64,000 nt of DNA from Ornithodoros turicata (lineage: Eukaryota; Arthropoda; Arachnida; Ixodida; Argasidae), in NCBI RefSeq assembly GCF_037126465.1, contig NC_088201.1, forward strand, positions 194,440,403 through 194,504,402, written 5' to 3'. The notes under the pieces were generated by a model. That model was not told the DNA's origin. It saw nothing but the letters and a program-made list of their open reading frames with translations, and searched no databases. Position numbers and translations under genes: made by a program. Positions 28,400 through 41,400 of the stretch are shown here, one piece after another (position 1 is the first letter of the stretch; every line of letters begins with the position of its first letter).

Positions 28400-28890
28400 T
28401 GACACGCTCCTTTTCTCGTATGTTTGCCGTGTTTAGCGGTGACCGCGCTCGTGTTAAGCCTTTTCTCGCATGTTTAGACTTGTTTTGCGGTGTCCAAGCC
28501 TGTTGACGCATGTTTAGCGATGTGTGGTTCCCGCCTTGTGTTAGCTGCGTAGTGTTGAGGTTAGGCCTAAGCGATCGTCCCCCCGTAAGCCTCTTTCCTC
28601 GTATGTTTGCCGTGTTTAGCGGTGACCGCGCTCGTGTTAAGCCTTTTCTCGCATGTTTAGCGATGTGTGGTTCCCGCCTTGTGTTAGCTGCGTAGTGTTG
28701 GGGTTAGGCCTAAGCGATCGCCCCCGTAAGCCTCTTTCCTCGTATGTTTGCCGTGTTTAGCGGTGACCGCGCTCGTGTTAAGCCTTTTCTCGCATGTTTA
28801 GCGATGTGTGGTTCCCGCCTTGTGTTAGCTGCGTAGTGTTGGGGTTAGGCCTAAGCGATCGTCCCCCCGTAAGCCTTTTTCCCGCGGTGT
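28400..28890. repeat. 142-bp tandem repeats in the right TIR
   Basis: Mirror image of the left TIR repeats. GGTTAGGCCTAAGCGATCG recurs about every 142 bp with TTTGCCGTGTTTAGCGGTGACC between. Confidence 0.85.
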
Positions 28891-29234
28891 GTACTGTTTT
28901 CTGTTTAGCAGTAGCGGTTAGACCTTTTCTCTCGCATGCCTAGACTTGCTTAGCAGTGCTGTCATTTTTACCTCCTGCTAGTATCTTGTTCTGTCTTTCT
29001 CGTCTAGAGCTATGATGGTGGCGCCATCTGGTGTGATGCCTTGCAACTAAGTGGCCACCTGTCGTCGATCTCTGCAACTGCTGGGTGCAAACTACCAACA
29101 TGGCGGACGCTGGTCACTCGGGTGTTGCGGAGCGGCTTCTTCGCCGCGGCATCGTTGATTTTCGAATAAATTGTTTCTCTCCACTCTATTTCTACCTTTT
29201 TATTTTATTTTCTGCCTATTTTTTTTATTTTTAT

Positions 29235-29402
29235 GACCACAATTATCCGGAAACGCACAACTGGTCTGGACGCGAGATAGACGTTCCCCAATTAGTGTGA
29301 TGGCTCCCTGGAGGGTGCTGATTAATGTGGGGGGTCCCAATTAGCTCTAATTGCTAATTAATGGCGTCCAGGCCAGATGTGCGTTTCCGGATAATCGTGG
29401 TC
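29235..29402. repeat. Imperfect inverted repeat at the Polinton tip (right)
   Basis: Counterpart of 16241-16408. Arms begin GACCACAATTAT and end ATAATCGTGGTC. Confidence 0.75.
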
Positions 29403-29415
29403 AGTACTTACTACT

Positions 29416-29421
29416 GTGGTT
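29416..29421. other. Right 6-bp target-site duplication GTGGTT
   Basis: Direct copy of 16222-16227, after which the interrupted satellite monomer continues with CCTGCTGCTCG. Confidence 0.97.
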
Positions 29422-32400
29422 CCTGCTGCTCGTTCTTACCCTGTTCGCTTTTCGCAACGATCGCTTTTTGTATCGATCGTTTATTCACTATGAGTCCAAC
29501 AAAGAGGGTTTGACTCTCCGTGGAAACTGTCAGTTTTCGTTCCTGCTGCTCGTTCTTACCTTGTTCACTTTGCGCTACGATCGCTTTTTTCTATCGACCT
29601 TTTATTCGCGATGAATCACACAAAGAGGGTTTGACTCTCCGTGGAAACTTTCTGTTGTGGTTCCTGCTGCTCGTTCTTACCCTGTTCACTTTTCGCAACG
29701 TTCGCTTTTTGTATCGATCGTTTATTCGCGATGAGTCCAACAAAGAGGGTTTGACTCTCAGTGGAAAAGTTCAGTGGTCGTTCCTGCTGCTCGTTCTTAC
29801 CCTGTTCACTTTTCGCTACGATCGCTTTTTTCTACCGATCTTTTATTGGCAATGAATCCCACAAAGAGGGTTTGACTCTCTGTGGAAACTTTCAGTTGTG
29901 GTTTCTGCTGCTCGTTCTTACCCTGTTCACTTTTCGCAACGATCGCTTTTTGTATCGATTGTTTATTCGCTATGAGTCCAACAAAGAGGGTTTGACTCTC
30001 CGTGGAAACTTTCAGTTGTGGTTCCTGCTGCTCGTTCTTACCCTGTTCACTTTTCGCAACGATCGCTTTTTGTATCGATCGTTTATTCGCGATGAATGCA
30101 ACAAAGAGGGTTTGACTCTCTGTGGAAGCTGTCAGTTGTCGTTCCTGCTGCTCGTTCTTACCTTGTTCACTTTTCGCTACGATCGCTTTTTTCTATCGAT
30201 CTTTTATTCGCGATGAATCCCACAAAGTGGGTTTGACTCTCTGTGGAAACATTCAGTTGTCGTTCCTGCTGCTCGTTCATACCCTGTTCACTTTTCGCTA
30301 TGGTCGCTTTTTTCTATCGATCTTTTATTCGCGATGAATGCAACAAAGAGGGTTTGACTCTCTCTGGAAACACTCAGAGTTGGTTCCTGCTGCTCGTTCT
30401 TACCCTGTTCACTTTTCGCTACGATCGCCTTTTTCTATCGATCTTTTATTCGCGATGAATCCAACAAAGAGGGTTTGACTCTCTGTAGAGACTTTGAGTT
30501 GTCATTCCTGCTGCTCGTTCTTACCCTGTTCACTTTTCGCTACGATCGCCTTTTTCTATCGATCTTTTATTCGCGATGAGTCCAACAAAGAGGGTTTGAC
30601 TCTCTGTAGAGACTTTCAGTTGTCGTTCCTGCTGCTCGTTCATACCCTGTTCACTATTCGCTATGGTTGCTCTCTTCTATCGATCTTTTATTCACGTTGA
30701 ATGCAACAAAGAGAGTTTGACTCTCTGTGGAAACTCTCAGTTGTGGTTCCTGCTGCTCGTTCTTACCCTGTTCACTTTTCGCTACGATCGCCTTTTTCTA
30801 TCGATCTTTTATTCGCGATGAATCCAACAAAGAGGGTCTGGCTCGCCGTGGAAACTTTCAGTTGTGGTTCCGGCTGCTCGTTCTTACCGTGTTCACTTTT
30901 CGCAACGATCGCATTTTGTATCGATCGTTTATTTGCGATGAGTCCAACAAAGAGGGTTTGACTCTCTGTGGAAACTTTCAGTTGTGGCTCCTGCTGCTCG
31001 TTCTTACCCTGTTCACTTTTCGCTACGATCGCTTTTTTCTATCGATCTTTTATTCGCGATGAATGCAACAAAGATGGTTTGACTCTCTGTGGAAACTCTC
31101 AGTTGTGGTTCCTGCTGCTCGTTCTTAGCTGTTTACTTTTCGCAACGCTCGCTTTTTGTATAGATCGTTTATTCGCGATGACTCCAACAAAGAGGGTTTG
31201 ACTCTCCGTGGAAACTTTCAGTTGTCGTTCCTGCTGCTCGTTCTTACCCTGTTCACTTTTCGCTACGATCGCTTTTCCTATCGATCTTTTATTCGCGATG
31301 TCTCCCACAAAGAGGGTTTGACTCTCCGTGGAAACTTTCAGTTGTGGTTCCTGTTGCTCGTTCTTACCCTGTTCACTCTTCGCAACGATCGATTTTTGTA
31401 TCGATCATTTACTCGCTATGAGTCCAACAAAGAGGGTTTGACTCTCCGTGGAAACTTTCAGTTGTCGTTCTTGCTGCTCGTTCTTACCTTGTTCACTTTT
31501 CGCTACGATCGCTTTTTTATCGATCTCTTATTCGCGATGAATCCCACAAAGAGTGCTTGACTCTCCGTGGAAACTTTCAGTTGTGGTTCCGGCTGCTCGT
31601 TCTTACCCTGTTCACTTTTCGCAACGTTCGCTTTTTGTATCGATCGTTTATTCGCGATGAGTCGAACAAAGAGGGTTTGATTCTCTGTGGAAACTTTCAG
31701 TTGTGGTTCCTCCTGCTCGTTCTTACCTTGTTCACTTTTCGCTACGATCGCTTTTTCTATCAATCTTTTATTCGCGATGTCTCCCACAAAGAGGATTTGA
31801 CTCTCCGTGGAAACTTTCAGTTGTGGTTCCTGTTGCTCGTTCTTACCCTGTTCACTCTTCGCAACGATCGATTTTTGTATCGATCATTTATTCGCTATGA
31901 GTCCAACAAAGAGGGTTTGACTCTCCGTGGAAACTTTCAGTTGTCGTTCTTGCTGCTCGTTCTTACCTTGTTCACTTTTCGCTACGATCGCTTTTTTTAT
32001 CGATCTCTTATTCGCGATGAATCCCACAAAGAGTGCTTGACTCTCCATGGAAACTTTAAGTTGTAGTTCCTGCTGCTCGTTCTTAGCCTGTTTACTTTTC
32101 GCAACGCTCGCTTTTTGTATCGATCGTTTATTCGCGATGACTCCAACAAAGAGGGTTTGACTCTCTGTGGAAACTTTTAGTTGTCGTTCCTGCTGCTCGT
32201 TCATACCCTGTTCACTTTTCGCTATGGTCGCTTTTTTCTATCGATATTTTTTTCGCGATGAGCCCAACAAAAAGGGTTTGACTCTCTGTAGAGAAGTTAA
32301 GTTGTCGTTCCTGCTGCTCGTTCATAGTGTGTTCACTTTTCGCTACGATCGCTTTTTTCTATCGATCTTTTATTCGCGATGAATCCCACAAAGAGGGTTT

Positions 32401-35400
32401 GACTCTCTGTGGAAACTCTCAGTTGTGGTTCCTGCTGCTCGTTCTTACCCTGTTCACTTTTCGCTACGATCGCCTTTTTCAATCGATCTTTTATTCGCTA
32501 TGAATCCAACAAAGAGTGTTTGACTCTCCGTGGAAACATTCAGTTGTCGTTCCTGCTGCTCGTTCATACCCTGTTCACTTTTCGCTATGGTCGCTTTTTT
32601 CTATCGATCTTTTATTCGCGATGAGTCCAACAAAGAGGGTTTGACTCTCTGTAGAGACTTTGAGTTGTCATTCCTGCTGCTCGTTCTTACCCTGTTCACT
32701 TTTCGCAACGATCGCTTTTTGTATCGATCGTTTATTCGCGATGAGTCCAACAAAGAGGATTTGACTCTCTGTGGAAACTTTCAGTTGTGGTTCCTGCTGC
32801 TCGTTCTTACCTTGTTCACTTTTCGCTGCGATCACTTTTTGCTATCGATCTTTTATTCGCGGTGAATCCCACAAAGAGGGTTTGACTCTCCGTGGAGACT
32901 TTCAGTTGTGGTTCCTGCTGCTCGTTCTTACCCTGTTTGCTTTTCGCAACGATCGCTTTTTTCTATCGATCTTTTATTCGCGATCGATCCCACAAAGAGG
33001 GTTTGACTCTCCGTGGAAACTTTCAGTTGTGGTTCGTGCTGCTCCTTCTTACCCTGTTCACTTTTCGCAACGATCGCTTTTTGTATCGATCGTTTATTCG
33101 CTATGAGTCCAACAAAGAGGGTTTGACTCTCCGTGGAAACTTTCAGTTGTCGTTCCTGCTGCTCGTTCTTACCTTGTTCACTTTTCGCTACGATATTTTA
33201 TTCGCGATGAATCCCACAAGGAGTGTTTGACTCTCCGTGGAAACTTTCAGTTGTGGTTCCTACCTGCTCGTTCTTACCCTGTTTACTTTTCGCAACGATC
33301 GCTTTTTGTATCGATCGTTTATTCGCGATGACTCCAACAAAGAGGGTTTGACTCTCTGTGGAAACTTTCAGTTGACGTTCCTGCTGCTCGTTCTTACCCT
33401 GTTCACTTTTCGCTATGGTCGCTTTTTTCTATCGATCTTTTATTCGCGATGAGTCCAACAAAGAGGGTTTGACTCTCTGTAGAGACTTTCAGTTGTGGTT
33501 CCTGCTGCTCGTTCTTACCCTGTTCACTTTTCGCAACGATCGCTTTTTGTATCGATCGTTTATTCGCGATGAGTCCAACAAAGAGGGTTTGACTCTCCGT
33601 GGAAACTTTCAGTTGTCGTTCTTGCTGCTCGTTCTTACCTTGTTCACTTTTCGCTACGACCGCTTTTTTTATCGATCTCTTATTCGCGATGAATCCCACA
33701 AAGAGTGTTTGACTCTCCGTGGAAACTTTCAGTTGTGGTTCCTATCTGCTCGTTCTTACCCTGTTTACTTTTCGCAACGATCGCTTTTTTCTATCGATCT
33801 TTTATTCGCGATGAATCCCACAAAGAGGGTTTGACTCTCTGTAGAGACTTTCAGTTGTCGTTCCTGCTCCTCGTTCTTCCCTGTTCCCTTTTCGCTACGA
33901 TCGCTTTTTTCCATCGATCTTTTATTCGCGATGAATCCAACAAAGAGGGTTTGACTCTCTGTGGAAACTTTTAGTTGTCCTTCCTGCTGCTCGTTCATAC
34001 CCTGTTCACTTTTCGCTATGGTCGCTTTTTTCTATCGATCTTTTATTCGCGATGAGTCCAACAAAGAGGGTTTGACTCTCCGTGGAAACTTTCAGTTGTC
34101 GTTCTTGCTGCTCGTTCTTACCTTGTTCACTTTTCGCTACGACCGCTTTTTTTATCGATCTCTTATTCGCGATGAATCCCACAAAGAGTGTTTGACTCTC
34201 CGTGGAAACTTTCAGTTGTGGTTTCTGCTGCTCGTTCTTACCCTGTTCACTTTTCGCAACGATCGCTTTTTGTATCGATTGTTTATTCGCGATGAGTCCA
34301 ACAAAGAGGGTTTGACTCTCTGTAGAGACTTTCAGTTGTCGTTCCTGCTGCTCGTTCTTCCCTGTTCCCTTTTCGCTACGATCGCTTTTTTCCATCGATC
34401 TTTTATTCGCGATGAATCCAACAAAGAGGGTTCGACTCTCTGTGGAAACTTTTAGTTGTCGTTCCTGCTGCTCGTTCATACCCTGTTCACTTTTCGCTAT
34501 GGTCGCTTTTTTCTATCGATCTTTTATTCGCGATGAGTCCAACAAAGAGGGTTTGACTCTCTGTAGAGACGTTCAGTTGTCGTTCCTGCTGCTCGTTCAT
34601 AGCGTGTTCACTTTTCGCTACGATCGCTTTTTTCTATCGATCTTTTATTTGCGATGAATCCCACAAAGAGGGTTTGACTCTCTGTGGAACTTTCAGTTGG
34701 GGTTCCGGCTGCTCGTTCTTACCCTGTTCACTTTTCGCAACGATCGCTTTTTGTATCGATCGTTTATTCGCGATGAGTCCAACAAAGAGGGTTTGACTCT
34801 CTGTGGAAACTTTCAGTTGTGGTTCTTGCTGCTCGTTCTTACCCTGTTCACTTTTCGCTACGATCGCTTTTTTCTATCGATCTTTTATTCGCGATGAATC
34901 CCACAAATAGGGTTTGACTCTCCGTGGAAACTTTCAGTTGTGGTTCGTGCTACTCGTTCTTACCCTGTTCACTTTTCGCTACGATCGCATTTTTCTATCG
35001 ATCTTTTATTCGCGATGAATCCCGCAAAGAGGGTTTGACTCTCTGTGGAAACTTTCAGTTGACAATCCTGCTGCTCGTTCTTACCCTGTTCACTTTTCGC
35101 TACGATCGCTTTTTTCTATCGATCTTTTATTTGCGATGAATCCAACAAGAAGGGTTTGGCTCGCCGTTGAAGCTTTCAGTTGTGGTTCCTGCTGCTCGTT
35201 CTTACCCTGTTCACTTTTCGCAACGATCGCTTTTTGTATCGATCGTTTATTCGCGATGAGTCCAACAAACAGGGTTTGACTCTCCGTGGAAACTTTCAGT
35301 TGTGCTTCCTGCTGTTCGTTCTTACCCTGTTCACTTTTCGCTACGATCGCATTTTTCTATCGATCTTTTATTCGCGATGAATCCAACAAAAAGGGTTTGA

Positions 35401-38400
35401 CTCTCTGTAGAGACGTTCAGTTGTCGTTCCTGCTGCTCGTTCATAGTGTGTTCACTTTCCGCTACGATCGCTTTTTGTATCGATCGTTTATTCGCGATGA
35501 GTCCAACAAAGAGGATTTGACTCTCTGTGGAAACTTTCTGTTCTGGTTCCTGCTGCTCGTTCTTACCCTGTTCACTTTTCGCTACGATCGCTTTTTTCTA
35601 TCGATCTTTTATTCGCGATCAATCCGACAAAGAGGGTTTGACTCTCCGTAGAAACAAACAGTTGTGGTTCGTGCTGCTCGTTCTTACCCTGTTCACTTTT
35701 CGCTATAGTCGCTTTTGTCTATCGATCTTTTATTCGCGATAAATCCAACAAAGAGGGTTTGACTCTCTGTGGAAACTTTCAGTTGTGGTTCCTGCTGCTC
35801 GTTCTTACCCTGTTCACTTTTCGCTACGATCGCTTTTTTCTATCGATCTTTTATTTGCGAAGAGTCCAACAAAGAGGGTTTGACTCTCCGTGGAAACTTT
35901 CAGTTGTGCTTCCTGCTGCTCGTTCTTACCCTGTTCACTTTTCGCTATGGTCGCTTTTTTCTATCGATCTTTTATTCGCGATGAGTCCAACAAAGAGGGT
36001 TTGACTCTCTGTAGAGACTTTCAGTTGTCGTTCCTGCTGCTCGTTCTTCCCTGTTCCCTTTTCGCTACGATCGCTTTTTCTATCGATCTTTTATTCGCGA
36101 TGAATCCAACAAAGAAGTTTTGACTCTCTGTAGAGACGTTAAGTTGTCGTTCCTGCTGCTCGTTCATAGCGTGTTCACTTTTCGCTACGATCGCTTTTTT
36201 CTATCGATCTTGTATTTGCGATGAATCCAACAAAGAGGGTTTGGCTCACCGTGGAAGCTTTCAGTTGTGGTTCCTGCTGCTCGTTCTTACCCTGTTCACT
36301 TTTCGCAACGATCGCTTTTTGTATCGATCGTTTATTCGCGATGAGTCCAACAAAGAGGGTTTGACTCTCCGTGGAAACTTTCAGTTGTGCTTCCTGCTGC
36401 TCGTTATCACCCTGTTCACTTTTCGCTACGATCGCTTTTTTCTATCGATTTTTTATTCACGATTAATGCAACAAAGAGGGTTTAATTCTCTGTGGAAACT
36501 TTCAGCTGGGGTTCCTGCTGCTCGTTCTTACCCTGTTCGCTTTTCGCTACGATCGCTTTTTTCTATCGATCTTTTATTCGTGATGAATGCAACAAAGAGG
36601 GTTTGACTCTCTGTGGAAACTCTCAGTTGTGGTTCCTGCTGCTCGTTCTTACCCTGTTCACTTTTCGCTACGATCGCCTTTTTCTATCGATCTTTTATTC
36701 GCGATGAATCCAACAAGGAGGGTTTGACTCTCTGTGGAAACATTCAGTTGTCGTTCCTGCTGCTCGTTCATACCCTGTTCACTTTTCGCTATGGTCGCTT
36801 TTTTCTATCGATCTTTTATTCGCGATGAATGCAACAAAGAGGGTTTGACTCTCTTTGGAAACACTCAGTTGTGGTTCCTGCTGCTCGTTCTTACCCTATT
36901 CACTTTTCGTTATGGTCGCTTTTTTCTATCTATCTTTTATTCGCGATGAGTCCAACAAAGAGGGTTTGACTCTCTGTAGAGACTTTCAGTTGTCGTTCCT
37001 GCTGCTCGTTCATACCCTGTTCACTTTTCGCTATGGTCGCTTTTTTCTATCGATCTTTTATTCGCGATGAATCCCACAAAGAGGGTTTCACTCTCTGTGG
37101 AAACTCTCAGTTGTGGTTCCTGCTGCTCGTTCTTACCCTGTTCACTTTTCGTTATGGTCGCTTTTTTTATCGATCTTTTATCCGCGATGAGTCCGACAAA
37201 GAGGGTTTGACTCTCTGTAGAGCCTTTCAGTTGTCGTTCCTGCTGCTCGTTCATACCCTGTTCACTTTTCGCTATGGTCGCTTTTTTTCTATCGATCTTT
37301 TATTCGCGATGAATCCCACAAAGAGGGTTTCACTCTCTGTGGAAACTTTCAGTTGTGGTTCCTGCTGCTCGTTCTTACCCTGTTCACTTTTCGAAACGAT
37401 CGCATTTTTCTATCGATCTTTTATTCGCTATGAATCCAACAAAGAGTGCTTGACTCTCCGTGGAAGCTTTCAGTTGTGGTTCCTGCTGCTCGTTCTTACC
37501 CTGTTCACTTTTCGCATCGATCGCTTTTTGTATCGATCGTTTATTCGCGATGAGTCCAACAAAGAGGGTTTGACTCTCCGTGGAAACTTTCAGTTGTGCT
37601 TCCTGCTCCTCGTTATCACATTGTTCACTTTTCGCTACGATCGCTTTTTTCTATCGATTTTTTATTCGCGATGAATGCAACAAAGAGGGTTTAATTCTCT
37701 GTGGGAACTTTCAGCTGGGGTTCCTGCTGCTCGTTCTTACCCTGTTCACTTTTCGCTACGATCGCTTTTTTCTATCGATCTTTTATTCGCGATGAATGCA
37801 ACAAAGAGGGTTTGACTCTCTGTGGAAACTCTCAGTTGTGGTTCCTGCTGCTCGTTCTTACCCTGTTCACTTTTCGCTACGATCGCCTTTTTCTATCGAT
37901 TTTTTGTTCGCGATGAATCCAACAAAGAGGGTATGACTCTCTGTAGAGACTTTGAGTTGTCATTCCTGCTGCTCGTTCTTACCCTGTTCACTTTTCGCTA
38001 CGATCGCCTTTTTCTATCGATCTTTTATTCGCGATGAATCCAACAAAGAGGGTTTGACTCTCTGTGGAAACATTCAGTTGTCGTTCCTGCTGCTCGTTCA
38101 TACCCTGTTCACTTTTCGCTATGGTCGCTTTTTTCTATCGATCTTTTATTCGCGATGAATGCAACAAAGAGGGTTTGACTCTCTGTGGAAACTCTCAGTT
38201 GTGGTTCCTGCTGCTCGTTCTTACCCTGTTCACTTTTCGTTATGGTCGCTTTTTTTTATCGATCTTTTATTCGCGATGAGTCCAACAAAGAGGGTTTGAC
38301 TCTCTGTAGAGACTTTCAGTTGTCGTTCCTGCTGCTCGTTCATACCCTGTTCACTTTTCGCTATGGTCGTTTTTTTTTCTATCGATCTTTTATTCGCGAT

Positions 38401-41400
38401 GAATCCCACAAAGAGGGTTTCACTCTCTGTGGAAACTTTCAGTTGTCGTTCCTGCTGTTCGTTCATACCCTTTTCACTATTCGCTATGGTCGCTCTTTTC
38501 TATCGATCTTTCATTCGCGTTGAATGCAACAAAGAGGGTCTGGCTCGCCGTGGAAACTTTCAGTTGTGGTTCCGGCTGCTCTTTCTTACCCTGTTCACTT
38601 TTCGCAACGATCGCTTTTTGTATCGATCGTTTATTCGCGATGAGTCCAACAAAGAGGGTTTGACTCTCTGTGGAAACTTTCAGTTGTGGTTCCTGCTGCT
38701 CGTTCTTACCCTGTTCACTTTTCGCAACGATCGCTTTTTGTATCGATCGTTTATTCGCGATGAGTCCAACAAAGAGGGTTTGACTCTCTGTGGAAACTCT
38801 CAGTTGTGGTTCCTGCTGCTCGTTCTTACCCTGTTCACTTTTCGCTACGATCGCCTTTTTCTATCGATCTTTTATTCGCGATGAATCCAACAAAGAGGGT
38901 ATGACTCTCTGTAGACACTTTGAGTTGTCATTCCTGCTGCTCGTTCTTACCCTGTTCACTTTTCGCTACGATTGCCTTTTTCTATCGATCTTTTATTCGC
39001 GATGAATCCAACAAGGAGGGTTTGACTCTCTGTGGAAACTTTCAGTTGTGGTTCCTGCTGCTCGTTCTTACCCTGTTCACTTTTAGCAACGATCGCTTTT
39101 TGTATCGATCGTTTATTCGCTATGAGTCCAACAAGGAGGGTTTGACTCTCTGTGGAAACTTTCAGTTGTGGTTCCTGCTGCTCGTTCTTACCCTGTTCAC
39201 TTTTGGCTATGGTCGCTTTTTCATATCGATCTTTTGTTCGCGATGAATCCCACAAAGAGGGTTTGACTCTCCGTGGAAACTTTCAGTTGTGGTTCCTCCT
39301 GGTCGTTCTTACGCTGTTCACTTTTCGCTACGATCGCTTTTTCGTATCGATCATTTATTCGCAATGAATCCAACAAGGAGCGTTTGACTCTCCGTGGAAA
39401 CTTTCAGTTGTGGTTCCTGCTGCTCGTTGTTACCCTTTCACTTTTCGCTACGATCGCTTTTTTCTGTCGATCTTTTATTCGCGATGAGTCCAACAAAGAG
39501 GGTTTGACTCTCCGTGGAAACTTTCAGTTGTGGTTCCTGCTGCGCGTTCTTACCCTGTTCACTTTCCGCTACGATCGCTTTTTTCTATCTATCTTTTATT
39601 CGCGATGAATCCAACAAAGAGGGTTTGACTCTCCGTGGAAACTTTCAGTTGTGGTTCCTGCTGCGCGTTCTTACCCTGTTCACTTTCCGCTACGATCGCT
39701 TTTTTCTATCGATCTTTTATTCGCGATGAATCCAACAAAGAGGGTTTGACTCTCCGTGGAAACTTTCAGTTGTGGTTCCTGCTGCCCGTTCTTACCCTCT
39801 TCACTTTTCGCTACGATCACTTTTTTCTATCGATATTTTATTCGCGATGAATCCAACAAAGAGGGTTTGACTCTCCGTGAAAACTTTCAGTTGTGGTTCC
39901 TGCTGCTTGTTCTTACCCTACTCACTTTTCGCTATGGTCGCTTTTTTCTATCGATCTCTTATTCGCGATGAATCCAACAAAGAGGGTTGGACTCTCCGTG
40001 GAAACTTTCAGTTGTGGTTCCTGCTTCTCGCTCTTACCCTGTTCACTTTTCGCTACGATAGCTTTTTTCTATCGATCTTTTGTTCGCGATGAATCCAACA
40101 AAGAGCGTTTGACTCTCCGTGGAAACTTTCAGTTGTGGTTCCTGCTGCTCGTTCTTACCTGGTTCTCTTTTCGCTACGATCGCTTTTTTCTATCGATCTT
40201 TTATTCGCGATGAGTCCAACAAAGAGGGTTACACTCTCCGTGGAAACTTTCAGTTGTGGTTCCTGCTGCTCGTTCTTACCCTGTTCACTTTTCGCAACGA
40301 TCGCATTTTGTATCGATCGTTTATTCGCGATGAGTCCAACAAAAAGGGTTTGTTTCTCCGTGGAAACTTTCAGTTGTGGTTCCTGCTGCTCGTTCTGACC
40401 CTATTCACTTTTCGCTATGGTCGCTTTTTTCTATAGATCTTTTGTTCGCGATGAATCCAACAAAGAGGGTTTGACTCTCCGTGGAAACTTTCAGTTGTGG
40501 TTCCTGCTGCCCGTTCTTACCCTCTTCACTTTTCGCTACGATCACTTTTTTCTATCGATCTTTTATTCGCGATGAATCCAACAAAGAGGGTTTGACTCTC
40601 AGTGAAAACTTTCAGTTGTGGTTCCTGCTGCTCGTTCTTACCCTACTCACTTTTCGCTATGGTCGCTTTTTCTATCGATCTTTTATTCGCGATGAATCCA
40701 ACAAAGAGGGTTGGACTCTCCGTGGAAACTTTCAGTTGTGGTTCCTGCTTCTCGCTCTTACCATGTTCACTTTTCGCTACGATCGCTTTTTTCTATCGAT
40801 CTTTTATTTGCGATGAATCCAACAAAGAGGGTTTGACTCTCCGTGGAAACTTTGAGTTGTGGTTCCTGCTGCTCGTTCTTACCCTATTCACTTTTCGCTA
40901 TGGTCGCTTTTTCATATAGATCTTTTGTTCGCGATGAATCCAACAAAGAGGGTTTGACTCTCCGTGGAAACTTTCAGTTGTGGTTCCTTCTGCTCGTTCT
41001 TACCCTGTTCATTTTTCGCTACGATCGCTTTTTTCTATCGATCTTTTATTCGTGATGAATCCAACAAAGAGCGTTTGACTCTCCGTGGAAACTTTCAGTT
41101 GTGGTTCCTGCTGCTCGTTCTTACCCGGTTCACTTTTCGCTACGATCGCTTTTTTCTATCGATCTTTTATTCGCGATGAATCCAACAAAGAGGGTTTGAC
41201 TCTCCGTGGAAACTTTCAGTTGTGGTTCCTGCTGCTCGTTCTTACCCTACTCACTTTTCGCTATGGTCGCTTTTTCTATCGATCTTTTATTCGCGATGAA
41301 TCCAACAAAGAGGGTTGGACTCTCCGTGGAAACTTTCAGTTGTGGTTCCTGCTTCTCGCTCTTACCCTGTTCACTTTTCGCTACGATAGCTTTTTTCTAT

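Larger units (their letters stand above)
16228..29415 (+). mobile_element. Polinton/Maverick (adintovirus-like) element, 13,188 bp, PolB not found
   Basis: Termini are AGTAGTAAGTACTGACC at the left and its reverse complement at the right, matching the AG...CT Polinton pattern, with about 1.4-kb inverted repeats and 6-bp target duplications. Internal genes include packaging ATPase, integrase with chromodomain, penton-like, hexon-type and adenain-type proteins, which together define the group. The usual protein-primed DNA polymerase B of about 1,000 residues is absent. The element is shorter than the usual 15-20 kb, and its right half carries small spliced genes. Near-identity of the two TIRs indicates a fairly recent insertion, although integrase and protease are disrupted. 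Confidence 0.96.
28025..29415 (-). repeat. Right terminal inverted repeat of the Polinton
   Basis: Inverted copy of 16228-17650, about 32 bp shorter through loss of part of a (CG)n region, with only scattered substitutions seen. It contains the mirrored palindromic tip, 142-bp repeats and (CG)n runs. On the + strand GGGGAAAAG|GTGAGTGATT near 28388 is a strong splice donor pointing outward. Confidence 0.95.
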
